Source: Xenorhabdus lircayensis
GTDB lineage: Bacteria > Pseudomonadota > Gammaproteobacteria > Enterobacterales > Enterobacteriaceae
Length of the DNA: 64,000 nucleotides
Reading direction: 5' to 3'
Assembly (NCBI RefSeq): GCF_016306625.1
Contig: NZ_JACOII010000026.1
Coordinates: 16,305-80,304 of the forward strand
The notes under the pieces were generated by a model. The model worked only from the letters and a program-made list of their open reading frames with translations. It did no database searches and was not told the DNA's origin. The translations under genes were made by a program, and so were the position numbers. Below, piece after piece: positions 30,724 to 40,697 of the stretch. Numbering within the stretch: position 1 is the stretch's first letter; each line of letters begins with the position of its first letter.

Positions 30724-31374
30724 ATGATGAAGTTCCCATTGCAACATAACACCGTTATTTTACGCCAGTTAGGTATTCAGCCTTACGAGCCGGTTTCTGA
30801 TGCCATGCACCAGTTCACCGAGCAGCGTACTGCGGAAACACCGGATGAAATCTGGCTTGTCCAACATGAAAAAGTGTTTACGCAAGGCCAGGCCGGTAAA
30901 GCTGAGCATGTACTTGCAGCAGGTGATATCCCCGTCATCCAATCGGATAGAGGTGGTCAGGTCACCTATCATGGCCCCGGACAGCAGGTCATGTATGCCT
31001 TGATTGATTTGAAACGGTCAAAAATTGGGGTTCGCCAGTTGGTAACTTCAATCGAAAATACCGTGATCGAAACTCTGGCTCATTTTGGCGTGGAAGCGAA
31101 TGCCCGTCCAGATGCCCCCGGCGTTTATGTCTCAGGCGACAAAATATGTTCCCTTGGGTTGCGTATCCGCAAAGGATGCTCTTTCCACGGTCTGGCACTA
31201 AATATTGCAATGGACTTACAGCCGTTTTTACGTATTAATCCATGTGGTTATGCGGGCATGCAAATGATCCAACTCAGTGACCTCGTCACCGGAGTGACCA
31301 TTGAAGATGTACAACCCATTCTGGTGGAAAAATTCTGTCAGATCTTGGGATTCCAACTACTCGATGAAAGATGA
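30724..31374 (+). CDS. lipB: Octanoyl-[ACP]:protein octanoyltransferase LipB
   Basis: Transfers octanoate from acyl carrier protein to the lipoyl domains of E2 subunits and GcvH, the first step of lipoate synthesis. The family signatures [11 protein letters not shown], the lysine in [10 protein letters not shown] and the catalytic cysteine in INPCGYAGM are present. It has 216 residues. Two consecutive ATGs (30724, 30727) are possible starts. lipA follows 117 bases downstream; the usual ybeD-lipB adjacency is broken by the trkG region. Confidence 0.96.
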   Translation: MMKFPLQHNTVILRQLGIQPYEPVSDAMHQFTEQRTAETPDEIWLVQHEKVFTQGQAGKAEHVLAAGDIPVIQSDRGGQVTYHGPGQQVMYALIDLKRSKIGVRQLVTSIENTVIETLAHFGVEANARPDAPGVYVSGDKICSLGLRIRKGCSFHGLALNIAMDLQPFLRINPCGYAGMQMIQLSDLVTGVTIEDVQPILVEKFCQILGFQLLDER

Positions 31375-31491
31375 TATAATTTTTTAACATTTTTCAAAAA
31401 AATTTGAATGGATCTATTGCCTCGATATCTCTGTCATAACCATCAGGCAGTAAGTCAAAATCTGAAGAATATAACTGGAACCAGCACGATT

Positions 31492-32457
31492 ATGAGTAAA
31501 CCAATTCAGATGGAACGTGGAGTCAAATACCGCGACGCAGACAAGATGGCTTTGATCCCTGTGAAGACAGTCGCCACAGAACGTGAAGCACTCTTGCGTA
31601 AACCTGAGTGGATGAAAATCAAACTTCCTGCGGATTCCAGCCGCATTCAGGGCATCAAAGCTGCAATGCGCAAAAATGGGTTGCATTCCGTTTGTGAAGA
31701 AGCCTCCTGCCCTAACCTTGCTGAGTGTTTTAACCACGGAACCGCCACCTTTATGATCCTTGGCGCCATCTGTACCCGTCGCTGCCCATTCTGTGACGTA
31801 GCACATGGCCGTCCGAATACACCTGATGCAGATGAACCCATCAAGCTCGCGCAAACCATTCAAGATATGGGGCTGCGTTATGTCGTTATCACTTCTGTTG
31901 ACCGTGATGACCTGCGTGATGGCGGTGCACAGCACTTCGCTGACTGTATCACTACGATTCGTGAAAAAAATCCATCGATTAAGATCGAAACTTTGGTGCC
32001 GGATTTCCGTGGCCGCATGGATCGTGCGCTGGAAATTCTGACCGCAACACCACCCGATGTGTTCAACCACAATCTGGAAAACGTACCACGAGTTTATCGT
32101 CAGGTTCGTCCGGGTGCTAACTATGACTGGTCATTAAAACTGCTGGAAAAATTCAAGGAAGCTCATCCTAATATCCCAACCAAGTCGGGTTTGATGGTGG
32201 GATTGGGCGAAACCAACGAAGAGATTTTAGAAGTTATGCGTGATTTGCGTCGTCATGGTGTCACTATGCTGACCTTGGGGCAATATTTACAGCCAAGCCG
32301 TCATCACCTGCCAGTCCAGCGTTATGTTAGCCCTGCTGAGTTTGAAGAAATGAAAGAAGCCGCATTGGAAATGGGCTTTACCCATGCTGCCTGCGGCCCG
32401 TTTGTTCGTTCTTCTTACCATGCTGACTTGCAAGCTAAAGGTATGGAAGTCAAATAA
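31492..32457 (+). CDS. lipA: Lipoyl synthase LipA
   Basis: Radical-SAM enzyme that inserts two sulfurs into protein-bound octanoate to form lipoate. The auxiliary cluster cysteines are in [12 protein letters not shown], and the radical-SAM triad in CTRRCPFC. The ATG 31492 ([20 protein letters not shown]) gives 321 residues, identical in length to E. coli. A longer frame from 31408 has no family support. Confidence 0.97.
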   Translation: MSKPIQMERGVKYRDADKMALIPVKTVATEREALLRKPEWMKIKLPADSSRIQGIKAAMRKNGLHSVCEEASCPNLAECFNHGTATFMILGAICTRRCPFCDVAHGRPNTPDADEPIKLAQTIQDMGLRYVVITSVDRDDLRDGGAQHFADCITTIREKNPSIKIETLVPDFRGRMDRALEILTATPPDVFNHNLENVPRVYRQVRPGANYDWSLKLLEKFKEAHPNIPTKSGLMVGLGETNEEILEVMRDLRRHGVTMLTLGQYLQPSRHHLPVQRYVSPAEFEEMKEAALEMGFTHAACGPFVRSSYHADLQAKGMEVK

Positions 32458-32472
32458 TCTGTCGCCACCATC

Positions 32473-32850
32473 ATGATGAATATTATTTTTGCTGTATTTA
32501 TCGGTGGTGGCTTGGGTAGCGTGTTACGCTGGCTCATCAGCCTCCGCCTAAATAGCCCCGCTTCCCCGATTGCCGTTGGTACGCTGACGGCAAATTGTAT
32601 CGGCGCATTCATCATTGGGTTGGGATTGGCTTATTTCAATAAAACCACACACCTTGGTCCAGTTTGGAAACTCATGCTCACCACAGGTTTCTGCGGCGGG
32701 CTGACCACCTTTTCCACCTTTTCTGCTGAAGTAGTTTATCTATTACATGCAGGAAAAATGGGTTGGGCATTGTGCGGTATTCTGGCGAATGTGATAGGTT
32801 CGTTAGTGATGACAGTACTTGCTTTTGCAATTATGAACAAACTTCAATAA
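32473..32850 (+). CDS. crcB: Fluoride channel CrcB (Fluc)
   Basis: Small dual-topology membrane protein that dimerises into a fluoride-selective channel. It has 125 residues, four predicted membrane helices and the hallmark [13 protein letters not shown]. It starts 15 bases after lipA and may be co-transcribed with it. No fluoride riboswitch is evident in the short spacer. Confidence 0.95.
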   Translation: MMNIIFAVFIGGGLGSVLRWLISLRLNSPASPIAVGTLTANCIGAFIIGLGLAYFNKTTHLGPVWKLMLTTGFCGGLTTFSTFSAEVVYLLHAGKMGWALCGILANVIGSLVMTVLAFAIMNKLQ

Positions 32851-32859
32851 CCTTCCCCA

Positions 32860-32895
32860 GATTAAAGACTGACAAAAGATTAAAGACTGACAAAA
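32860..32895. repeat. 18-bp perfect tandem duplication
   Basis: GATTAAAGACTGACAAAA is present twice head to tail, between the crcB stop and the terminator. Confidence 0.9.
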
Positions 32896-32897
32896 TA

Positions 32898-32925
32898 AAA
32901 AACCCGCCACCAAGGACGGGTTTTT
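32898..32925. terminator. Bidirectional terminator between crcB and cspE
   Basis: AAAAACCCG (32898-32906) pairs with CGGGTTTTT (32917-32925) around a ten-base loop. The A/T-rich arms allow it to serve both convergent genes. Confidence 0.8.
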
Positions 32926-32943
32926 AGAATACGAGATTCGAAA

Positions 32944-33153
32944 TTAGATTGCGACAACGTTCGCAGCAGATGGACCTTTCGCACCCTCAGTAATTTCAAA
33001 CTCTACTCTTTGGCCTTCAGCTAGAGTTTTGAATCCGTTAGAGCTAATGGCGGAAAAGTGCACAAAAACATCTTTACTACCATCTTCTGGAGTGATAAAA
33101 CCGAATCCTTTGGATTCATTAAACCACTTAACGTTACCTTTAATTTTTGACAT
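32944..33153 (-). CDS. cspE: Cold-shock-family RNA chaperone CspE
   Basis: Single OB-fold RNA-binding protein that melts RNA secondary structure. The 69-residue sequence has both RNA-binding motifs, KGFGFI and VFVHF. It is close to E. coli CspE, with which it shares the crcB-cspE neighbourhood. The ATG at 33153 is preceded by AAGGTAAG. A TTG one codon earlier is not needed. The roughly 180-base upstream spacer probably includes a long leader. Confidence 0.95.
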   Translation of the reverse strand: MSKIKGNVKWFNESKGFGFITPEDGSKDVFVHFSAISSNGFKTLAEGQRVEFEITEGAKGPSAANVVAI

Positions 33154-33333
33154 CAAACTTACCTTTAATAAAAAGACACTAACTCAGCGTCGCGTACAGT
33201 ACAACAAATAATATAGCCCACTGTCTGCAACATAGATCACGAAATATATAACAAAATGTAAAAAAACGCACGTTTCGTTTAAGAAAAATTTTATACGCCA
33301 ATAGTGATTTCACCAATAAATTAGCGTTCTATT

Positions 33334-33822
33334 TTAACTTTGTTTACTTTTTGCCTTACTACTCTTCTTTTCGTGCTCCAGCAACCATCCTTTGATATCG
33401 AGCCCGCCGGTATAACCAACTAACTTACCATCATGACCAATTACTCGATGACAGGGCACAATCAATGAAATGGGATTGCGTGAATTTGCCATACCCACCG
33501 CACGACAATAATTTACCGATCCCAACGTTAATGCCAATTGTTTATAACTCCACATTTCACCATAAGGGATGTTGCAGAGCCGCTGCCAGACGCGCTTCTG
33601 GAATTCAGTTCCCAGCATGCTTAAAGGAACTGTAAACGTCAGCCGCTTCCCTTTGAAATATTCCTGCAACTCTTTTACACACTGCTTAGTAATCGCGCTT
33701 TTGGATTCTGATTCTTTCTTTTCGTTGACGAAATAAATGCTGGTTACTCCTTCATCGTCCGCAGTGATATGCACATAAGGCTTAGGAAATCCTTCTGGGG
33801 TATTCAGGTAATGATGATACAT
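33334..33822 (-). CDS. ogt: Methylated-DNA-protein cysteine methyltransferase (Ogt type)
   Basis: Suicide repair enzyme that moves the alkyl group from O6-alkylguanine or O4-alkylthymine to its own cysteine. The active site IVPCHRVIG and the helix-turn-helix region (IPYGEMWSYKQLA) are intact. It has 162 residues, near the usual Ogt length, with a short Lys/Ser tail. GGAGG precedes the ATG. The gene is not next to cspE in E. coli, so the neighbourhood is lineage-specific. The family is certain, the symbol slightly less so. Confidence 0.88.
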   Translation of the reverse strand: MYHHYLNTPEGFPKPYVHITADDEGVTSIYFVNEKKESESKSAITKQCVKELQEYFKGKRLTFTVPLSMLGTEFQKRVWQRLCNIPYGEMWSYKQLALTLGSVNYCRAVGMANSRNPISLIVPCHRVIGHDGKLVGYTGGLDIKGWLLEHEKKSSKAKSKQS

Positions 33823-35115
33823 AAACTACCTCCATTTAATTTATTATTAAAAATTTCTGTACTAGCCTAAATCCCTCGTTCATCAATTTGCAATGATGAA
33901 TTCGGTTACACATCTGACAATTTGATAAAGAAACCATCGCGCCCTCTGACAATTAAAATTATGCTTCTGCCAATAAGTTATGACACCTTATTTTTAATGA
34001 CGTCCATTTAAAAAAGATAAAAATACCATATATAGATAAAACACCATTAATTACAACCAGATATAGCATTAATTTCAAAAATAAATTATCTCAATATAAT
34101 ACACAATTGTTAATTTTTATTATTGTTAATAATATATACCACAAAGAAATTTTACCAGAAGCGTTATCATTTATGGCAAACACTGTGGTGTATACCTACA
34201 ATAGAATTCAGCTAATAAAGCATCAAATTGGAAGATGAAGGATATACACTACACTGCTGACAGTGAATCAATGATGCGAAAAACCCTGTTATACCCAGTC
34301 ATTAAAGGCTTTCACCGCAAACTGTGATGAAGATCATTAATCAATGAAACGAATGCCCGTCTTCCTTTCGTAATTGTTAATATCCAGCATTTACTCCATT
34401 CTGGGAGATACGATCCCTTAACGTCGCGCTGCAACGTGAAGTCCATTGGGCATATAATGAAACATTGACAAAGAAATCACTTACTACTTTCACTATTTTT
34501 CTAAAACCTTCGTCATTGAGTTTTATTTTACCTAACCAATTGTTTAATATAAAAAATCACTCATTTACTGACGATAATCAACCAAATGACAGTAATAAAA
34601 TAGTTGTTGGATGTTAACTTCATCTTTCAAACTCAAGAGACAAGAAAATATAACCAACAACAAGCGATCAAAATACTCATCTCATTGTTATCGCAATATT
34701 TATATGGAGAAAAACACCATTTATAACTTTATACTATAATTATATTGAATAAATCCTATAACTCACATTGTTATGAAAAGTTAAAACTATTATTTCATTA
34801 TTATTGTTCTCTCTTCAATTCTGGAAAACATATCCCTGATTAAAAAATTAATTTAAAAATCAATAAAAACAAAGAGATAAATAAAACGATCATTTCTATA
34901 TCATTATTATTTAACAAGTTAATTTTCGTTGAATTATTTCCAAAAACATCATCCATCACTCCAGTTGCATACTAGAAAAAAACATCAATTTTTTATTAAT
35001 CATTCTAAATAAGGGGTTGTCAGTGTATTACAGTATGTTAGGGTATATGTTGGCAGAAATAGTATTGGAGCAATCAAAGACAATATATCATCGACCACAG
35101 GAAAATATTTATTTC
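33823..35115. other. 1.3-kb AT-rich gene-free region
   Basis: No credible gene is visible. The last several hundred bases are very AT-rich and should hold the proVWX promoter; proU in E. coli is silenced through such AT-rich DNA by H-NS, which is a plausible mechanism here. Around 34181-34256 there is an imperfect inverted-repeat element. Just after it is a short frame (34234 onward, MKDIHYTADSESMMRKTLLY) that stops after 30 codons and may be coding debris. Confidence 0.5.
34181..34256. repeat. Small inverted-repeat element, possibly a degenerate ERIC-like repeat
   Basis: The ends GTGTATACCT (34188-34197) and AGGATATACAC (34239-34249) are near-inverted, and the similarity extends outward to 34181 and 34256 with one mismatch and one indel. 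The interior (TCAAATTGGAAGATGAAGG) resembles the ends of enterobacterial intergenic repeats. Too short and degenerate for certainty. Confidence 0.4.
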
Positions 35116-36318
35116 ATGGCTATTAAACTTGAAGTTAAAAACCTTTATAAAATATTTGGCGATAATCCTGAACCGGCATTTAAGTTATTAGGATCGGGTC
35201 TCAGTAAAGAGCAAATATTTGAAAAAACAGGGCTAACCGTCGGCGTGCAAGATGCCAATCTGGCCATTGAAGAAGGCGAAATATTTGTGATCATGGGGTT
35301 ATCTGGTTCAGGTAAATCCACGCTAGTACGTCTTCTCAATCGTCTGATAGAACCGACCAAAGGTCAGGTACTCATCGATGGCGAAGATATTTCCACTATT
35401 TCAGAAATCCAGTTACGGAGTGTTCGCCGCAGTAAAATCAGCATGGTTTTCCAGTCATTTGCGCTCATGCCACATTTGAATATTTTGGAGAACACTGCGT
35501 TTGGGATGGAACTTGCGGGTATTTCCAAAGAAGTGCGCCATCAAAAAGCACTTGAAACTCTGAAACAAGTGAATCTGGAACATTACGCCCTATCATATCC
35601 CAATGAACTTTCCGGTGGCATGCAACAACGAATTGGATTAGCCAGAGCACTCTCCAATGATCCCGACATTCTATTAATGGATGAAGCTTTCTCTGCTCTC
35701 GATCCTCTAATCCGCACTGAAATGCAAGATGAACTACTGCGTCTACAAGGAGAACATCAACGTACCATTGTTTTTATTTCCCACGACTTAGATGAAGCAA
35801 TGCGTATTGGCGATCACATTGCCATCATGCAGGGCGGCATTGTTGTTCAGGTGGGCACACCTGATGATATCCTGAATAATCCGGCTAATAATTATGTCAG
35901 GACATTCTTCCGCGGCGTGGATATCAGCCATGTCTTCTCAGCAAAAGATATTGCCCGCCGTCGACCAGAATCTCTGCTCCATGTCGCCGCAGGTTTTGGC
36001 CCTCGTTCTGCCCTGAAAGTGCTGGATAATGAGGATAGAAGCTATGGATATTTGATTGAAAAGGGTCAGAAGTTTATTGGTGTGGTATCTGTCAACTCCC
36101 TGCAACAAGCGCTAGCAGAAAGAAAATCTATTGAACATGCCATATTGGAAGAACCAATTGCCGTCTCAGCTGATATACCACTGAATGAATTGATATCCAC
36201 CGTGGCACAATCTCCCTGTGCTATTCCTGTCGTGGGTGATAATGGCCGTTACTTAGGTGTTATTTCCAAAGGAATTCTGTTACAGGCTTTAGATAAGGAA
36301 GCACCCAATGAGCAATAA
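35116..36318 (+). CDS. proV: Glycine betaine/proline ABC ATPase ProV
   Basis: ATPase of the ProU osmoprotectant importer. Walker [10 protein letters not shown] (residues 61-69), signature LSGGMQQR, Walker [12 protein letters not shown] and a C-terminal CBS pair (about 280-400), which in related OpuA systems senses ionic strength. The ATG 35116 ([16 protein letters not shown]) gives 400 residues, the same as E. coli; upstream in-frame TTG/GTG codons lack support. proW overlaps its end by 11 bases. Confidence 0.95.
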   Translation: MAIKLEVKNLYKIFGDNPEPAFKLLGSGLSKEQIFEKTGLTVGVQDANLAIEEGEIFVIMGLSGSGKSTLVRLLNRLIEPTKGQVLIDGEDISTISEIQLRSVRRSKISMVFQSFALMPHLNILENTAFGMELAGISKEVRHQKALETLKQVNLEHYALSYPNELSGGMQQRIGLARALSNDPDILLMDEAFSALDPLIRTEMQDELLRLQGEHQRTIVFISHDLDEAMRIGDHIAIMQGGIVVQVGTPDDILNNPANNYVRTFFRGVDISHVFSAKDIARRRPESLLHVAAGFGPRSALKVLDNEDRSYGYLIEKGQKFIGVVSVNSLQQALAERKSIEHAILEEPIAVSADIPLNELISTVAQSPCAIPVVGDNGRYLGVISKGILLQALDKEAPNEQ

Positions 36319-37489
36319 TCTTCCACAATCAGGCTCTGATTCGGCAACCGCCAGTGATCTCTGGATGGATAGTGCCACCACCTCTCCATCATCAAATTAT
36401 GATTGGCTAAATACACCGACAACCGATATCCCACCAGAACACTTTAATATCATGTCTCCTTTTCAGCAAAAGCTGATTCCATTTGATTCATGGATGACCA
36501 ATATTGTTGATTGGGTTGTCGTGCATTTCCGGCCTGTGTTTCAAATAATCCGTGTCCCCGTAGATTTTATCCTCAATGGCTTTGAACAGTTCCTCACCAC
36601 AATGCCTGCCCCCATCACTATTCTATTTTTTGCATTACTGGCATGGCAACTTGCCGGATCTGGAATGGGATTAATCTCCTTTATTTCACTGATCCTGATC
36701 GGTGCGATTGGAGCATGGTCAGAAGCCATGATAACAATGGCATTGGTGCTCACCGCTCTACTGTTCTGTATTCTGATTGGGCTGCCTCTCGGGATCTGGT
36801 TAGCCCGCAATGATCGAAGCGCCAAAATTGTTCGTCCCTTGCTGGACGCCATGCAGACCACACCCGCTTTTGTTTATCTAGTCCCGATCGTGATGTTATT
36901 CGGCATCGGTAATGTGCCTGGCGTCATGGTCACGATCATTTTTGCTTTACCCCCCATTATTCGCCTGACAATTCTGGGGATTAAACAAGTTCCATCTGAT
37001 TTGATTGAGGCCGCTAGATCATTTGGCGCAAGCCCGCGGCAGATGTTATTCAAAGTGCAGCTTCCTCTGGCCATGCCCACGATTATGGCAGGTGTGAACC
37101 AAACATTGATGTTGGCACTTTCCATGGTTGTCATTGCCTCTATGATCGCTGTTGGCGGTTTGGGGCAGATGGTCCTACGTGGTATTGGTCGTCTTGATAT
37201 AGGCTTGGCATCTGTTGGTGGCGCAGGAATCGTCATTCTTGCCATTATCCTTGATCGTCTAACTCAATCGCTGGGAAACAACAAGCGAACCAGAGGAGGC
37301 CACTGGTATCACTCTGGGCCAATAGGGGTACTTATCCTGCTTTTATCCCTAGTAGTAAGACAAAAAACCTCTCATCAAAATGAAAACGATACCCATCACA
37401 ACAATACCCAAGAAACGATATCCGATCAGACACATAACGGAGGAGATAATCATGCAAATAATCGTCTTATGCAAAAAGATCATGAATAA
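36308..37489 (+). CDS. proW: Glycine betaine/proline ABC permease ProW, extended C-terminus
   Basis: Inner-membrane permease of ProU. A long soluble N-terminus (about 95 residues) precedes the membrane domain with the coupling region [19 protein letters not shown]. Length is 393 against 354 in E. coli. The excess is about 45 residues after the expected end near [10 protein letters not shown], a His/Asn/Gln-rich tail ([20 protein letters not shown]) that looks like translated spacer and overlaps the proX start by 38 bases. This suggests loss of the ancestral stop. The start ATG has AAGGAAG upstream. Confidence 0.93.
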   Translation: MSNNLPQSGSDSATASDLWMDSATTSPSSNYDWLNTPTTDIPPEHFNIMSPFQQKLIPFDSWMTNIVDWVVVHFRPVFQIIRVPVDFILNGFEQFLTTMPAPITILFFALLAWQLAGSGMGLISFISLILIGAIGAWSEAMITMALVLTALLFCILIGLPLGIWLARNDRSAKIVRPLLDAMQTTPAFVYLVPIVMLFGIGNVPGVMVTIIFALPPIIRLTILGIKQVPSDLIEAARSFGASPRQMLFKVQLPLAMPTIMAGVNQTLMLALSMVVIASMIAVGGLGQMVLRGIGRLDIGLASVGGAGIVILAIILDRLTQSLGNNKRTRGGHWYHSGPIGVLILLLSLVVRQKTSHQNENDTHHNNTQETISDQTHNGGDNHANNRLMQKDHE

Positions 37490-38486
37490 GGGGATGATTT
37501 TCGGAGTAGCCCTATCAGCATTCATGAGCTTTCCCTCATCTGCTACTGAACTTCCGGGCAAGGGCATCAGCGTACTACCACTCCAAAGTACAATCAGCGA
37601 AGAAACATTCCAGACATTGATTGTCTGCAAGGCATTAGAAAAACTCGGCTATGACGTCAAACCAATCAAAGAGGTCGATTATAACGTCGCCTATACTTCC
37701 ATTGCTTCCGGTGATGCCACATTTATGGCCGTCAATTGGGAGCCGCTTCATGACGCCCAATACAAAGCTGCGGGAGGTGATGAAATATTCTATCGCAAGG
37801 GAAAATATGTCGAAGGTGCGGTTCAAGGGTATCTCATCGATAAAAAAACGGCAGAAAAATACCAAATCACCAATATTGCCCAACTCAAAGATCCTAAACT
37901 TGCCAAGCTGTTTGACAGCAATGGAGATGGCAAAGCAGATTTAACCGGCTGTAATCCTGGGTGGGGATGTGAAAAAGCAATTAACCACCAGTTAAAATCT
38001 TATGGGTTGAAAAATACTGTGGAACACAACCAAGGAAATTACGCTGCCATGATGGCTGATACCATCGCCCGTTATCAGGAAGGCAAACCTATTTTCTATT
38101 ATACTTGGACGCCTTACTGGGTCAGCGATGTGCTGAAACCCGGTAAAGATGTAATCTGGCTTCAAGTGTCCTTCTCTACTCTCGGCGATGACGAGACAAT
38201 TGATACCCAATTGTCCAATGGACATAACTATGGCTTCCCACCCAATACTATGCACATCGTGGCAAACAAAACATGGGCAGAAAAGAATCCCGCTGCTGCA
38301 ACACTTTTTGCTGTCATGAGATTACCTGTTGATGATATTAATGCGCAAAATCAGCTTATGCACAATGCTAAAATTTCTGAAGCGGATATTGAACGTCATG
38401 CTGAAGGCTGGATCAAAGCACATCAGAAAACCGTAGACAGCTGGCTCAGAACTGCCAGAAAAGCAGCTCATCAAAGCATAGACTAA
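37452..38486 (+). CDS. proX: Glycine betaine-binding periplasmic protein ProX
   Basis: Periplasmic receptor of ProU for glycine betaine and proline betaine. The ATG 37452 is preceded by a strong GGAGGAG and lies inside the end of proW. The signal peptide probably ends SSA-TE, followed by [20 protein letters not shown]. The mature sequence is family-typical ([31 protein letters not shown], whose aromatic residues cage betaine). It has 344 residues; a later ATG at 37485 would shorten the signal region. Confidence 0.94.
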   Translation: MQIIVLCKKIMNKGMIFGVALSAFMSFPSSATELPGKGISVLPLQSTISEETFQTLIVCKALEKLGYDVKPIKEVDYNVAYTSIASGDATFMAVNWEPLHDAQYKAAGGDEIFYRKGKYVEGAVQGYLIDKKTAEKYQITNIAQLKDPKLAKLFDSNGDGKADLTGCNPGWGCEKAINHQLKSYGLKNTVEHNQGNYAAMMADTIARYQEGKPIFYYTWTPYWVSDVLKPGKDVIWLQVSFSTLGDDETIDTQLSNGHNYGFPPNTMHIVANKTWAEKNPAAATLFAVMRLPVDDINAQNQLMHNAKISEADIERHAEGWIKAHQKTVDSWLRTARKAAHQSID

Positions 38487-38514
38487 CCTTTCACTTACCC
38501 TATATACATAGCCT

Positions 38515-38550
38515 AGCCGTGAAAATATTAACAAAAATTCACGGCTTTCT
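38515..38550 (+). terminator. Terminator after proX
   Basis: AGCCGTGAA (38515-38523) pairs with TTCACGGCT (38538-38546) around a 14-base loop, followed by TTCT. Confidence 0.7.
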
Positions 38551-38686
38551 ACCTTCCTAGCCCCAGCCCCCACCAAACCCTTTGTTCTTAATGATATTAA
38601 TTAAATAATTTAGACATTTCATATTTTCACTTTCCTCATATTTTGTTAATGTTGTTTTATCTATTAATAAAAAAACAAAATGCTCC

Positions 38687-39478
38687 ATGCAAACACCTGA
38701 TAAATCTGCACCTGATATACCAATATCTGATGCATCGCTACCCAAAATGCCTCCGCCAAACAAGGTTTCTTCATTTAAAGAAGGTATTGTTGATAGTCTT
38801 CCTATTGCCATTGGCTATATTCCCATCTCTTTTGCATTTGGCCTCAGCGCAGTCAAACTGGGATTTACTCCCTTAGAAGCTATATTTTTTTCCTGCATCA
38901 TTTATGCAGGAGCCAGTCAGTTTGTCATCACCGCCTTACTTAGCGCCGGCATGTCATTGTGGGTTTCTGCCTTAACCGTGATGGCGATGGATATCCGCCA
39001 TATCCTGTATGGCCCAGCCTTACGCTATCGCATTAAACAAACTTTATCGAAAAAGAAAACCGCGATTTGGGCTTTTAGCCTGACAGATGAAGTTTTTGCC
39101 GCAGCAACAACTAAACTGATTAAAGACCAGCGTAGTTGGAGTGAAAACTGGATGGTCGCCATTGCCATATGTTCTTGGCTCTCTTGGGTATTCGGTACCG
39201 TGGCAGGAACGATATTAGGCAATGGTTATCTGGATTCATACCCAGCCGTTGAAGCCGCAATGACGTTTATGCTTCCGGCTCTGTTCTTAAGCTTTTTATT
39301 AGCGTCTTTCAAAAAACAAAACACCTACTGTGTTACTGCTGCCTTATTGGGAGCCCTGATAGGTATTACATTTTTTTCAATACCCATTGCCATTCTTGCA
39401 GGAATTATGGGCGGATGTTTAGCCGCACTTCTGCCAGCGAAAAACACACAGTTGAATAACAATACATCACATGATTGA
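38687..39478 (+). CDS. ygaZ: YgaZ, AzlC-family branched-chain amino acid exporter subunit
   Basis: Large subunit of the YgaZH exporter of L-valine (and probably methionine) in the inner membrane. The AzlC motif segments FAFGLSAVKLGFTPLEA, CIIYAGASQFVITALL and MAMDIRHILYGPALR are clear. Length 263 against 245 in E. coli; the difference is mainly a longer N-terminus before SLPIAIGYIPISF. ygaH overlaps by eight bases. The neighbourhood proVWX-ygaZH-mprA-emrAB is the same as in E. coli. Confidence 0.94.
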   Translation: MQTPDKSAPDIPISDASLPKMPPPNKVSSFKEGIVDSLPIAIGYIPISFAFGLSAVKLGFTPLEAIFFSCIIYAGASQFVITALLSAGMSLWVSALTVMAMDIRHILYGPALRYRIKQTLSKKKTAIWAFSLTDEVFAAATTKLIKDQRSWSENWMVAIAICSWLSWVFGTVAGTILGNGYLDSYPAVEAAMTFMLPALFLSFLLASFKKQNTYCVTAALLGALIGITFFSIPIAILAGIMGGCLAALLPAKNTQLNNNTSHD

Positions 39479-39806
39479 TAATAAAATACTCTTTATCGGC
39501 CTTGTTGTGGGCGCGGCTAATTTTTTATTCCGCTATCTTCCTCTGCGTTTGGATGCCAATCGCTTACCTTCTGGAAAAGCGGGAAAAATGGGAATCATAC
39601 TCGACAGCATTGGTATTGCATCGATTTGCTCACTTCTCATCGTTTCAAGCATTCCTGACGTGATGAAAGAGCACCCTAAAATTTTTCCCAGCCTAATCGG
39701 GTGCCTGACTATCTGTTTGTTCTTCTATAAAACACGAAGCATCATCATTGCAACACTATCTGGTGCTGCTGTTTTTGGAATAATATTCAAGGTATTTATG
39801 AATTAG
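39471..39806 (+). CDS. ygaH: YgaH, AzlD-family exporter subunit
   Basis: Small membrane subunit of YgaZH, 111 residues with three or four hydrophobic helices and the AzlD-like FLFRYLPLRL near the start. It overlaps ygaZ by eight bases, implying coupled translation. In E. coli the pair is induced by Lrp; I cannot identify an Lrp site here. Confidence 0.92.
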   Translation: MIDNKILFIGLVVGAANFLFRYLPLRLDANRLPSGKAGKMGIILDSIGIASICSLLIVSSIPDVMKEHPKIFPSLIGCLTICLFFYKTRSIIIATLSGAAVFGIIFKVFMN

Positions 39807-39935
39807 GTATCAATATTTAAAGAAATATGATGATAATAAATAACTATAATTGCTAAATTTAGCTTTTAATATAGTATTTGTATGGTTTTTAACAGAAGTT
39901 ACTTTACCGGTTGAAACTAATAAGGTATCTAAACA

Positions 39936-40451
39936 ATGGAAAGTTCATTCACTCCCACAGAAGAGTTGCTTAATTGCCGTGTAGCACAGCAAAAAAGTTT
40001 ACCCTATCAAGAGATATTACTCACTCGCTTATCGATGCATGTCCAGAGCAAAATTCTGGAAAATCGTAACAACATGCTGAAAGCACAAGGAATCAATGAA
40101 ACCTTGTTTATGGCTCTGATGATTCTGGATACCAAAGAAAGTCGTAGTATTCAGCCATCAGAACTCAGTGCAGCATTAGGCTCTTCCCGTACAAATGCAA
40201 CCCGAATTGCAGATGAATTAGAAAAGCAAGGCTGGATAGAGAGAAAGGAGAGCCATAACGATCGTCGCTGTCTCCATCTTCATTTAACAGATAAAGGTTC
40301 AAGTTTCTTGAATAGTTTACTCCCGCCGCAACATGAGTGCCTGATTAAACTTTGGTCTGTTCTTGAGCAGGAAGAGCAAAAACAGTTAGAGAAATTGATG
40401 AGAAAAGTATTGAATCGATTAGATAACATCGGAGATTGTTTCAACAAGTGA
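39936..40451 (+). CDS. mprA: MprA (EmrR), MarR-family repressor
   Basis: Repressor of the emrAB pump that releases DNA on binding hydrophobic compounds. It is a 171-residue MarR winged helix protein with recognition region [39 protein letters not shown] (key features: the DRRC wing and the LTDKG strand). E. coli MprA has 176 residues. The gap to emrA is 246 bases and contains several hairpins. Confidence 0.94.
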   Translation: MESSFTPTEELLNCRVAQQKSLPYQEILLTRLSMHVQSKILENRNNMLKAQGINETLFMALMILDTKESRSIQPSELSAALGSSRTNATRIADELEKQGWIERKESHNDRRCLHLHLTDKGSSFLNSLLPPQHECLIKLWSVLEQEEQKQLEKLMRKVLNRLDNIGDCFNK

Positions 40452-40697
40452 TTGTTTCTTACCCTAGGCAGTTTTGAGTCAAGAAAACATGTTATGGCAA
40501 CATGACCTAAAAAAACTTTTCTGCTAGCCAGTATCATCAGATACTTCATATGGCTGACTATTATCTTCAGATAATATTTAAACCCATATCGTTCGCCCTT
40601 CCAGTAGTGTAAGCACTCACTACTGGAGGCGTGTTTTATCCAATAATTACCACATACAGCAAGCAATATAAGCTAAGAACAAATACGGAGATTCTCT
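40452..40697 (+). promoter_or_regulatory. Structured mprA-emrA spacer
   Basis: Three inverted repeats lie in 246 bases: CATGTT/AACATG (40490-40506), AGTATC/GATACT around 40530-40546, and TCCAGTAGTG/CACTACTGGA (40600-40627). The last could be an attenuator or leader hairpin before emrA. No MprA operator is assigned with confidence. Confidence 0.45.

Noticed and set aside
40280..40666. A 128-codon minus-strand frame across the mprA end and the mprA-emrA spacer
   Set aside because: It overlaps the conserved mprA coding end, has a Cys/Ser-rich antisense-like composition and matches no family.
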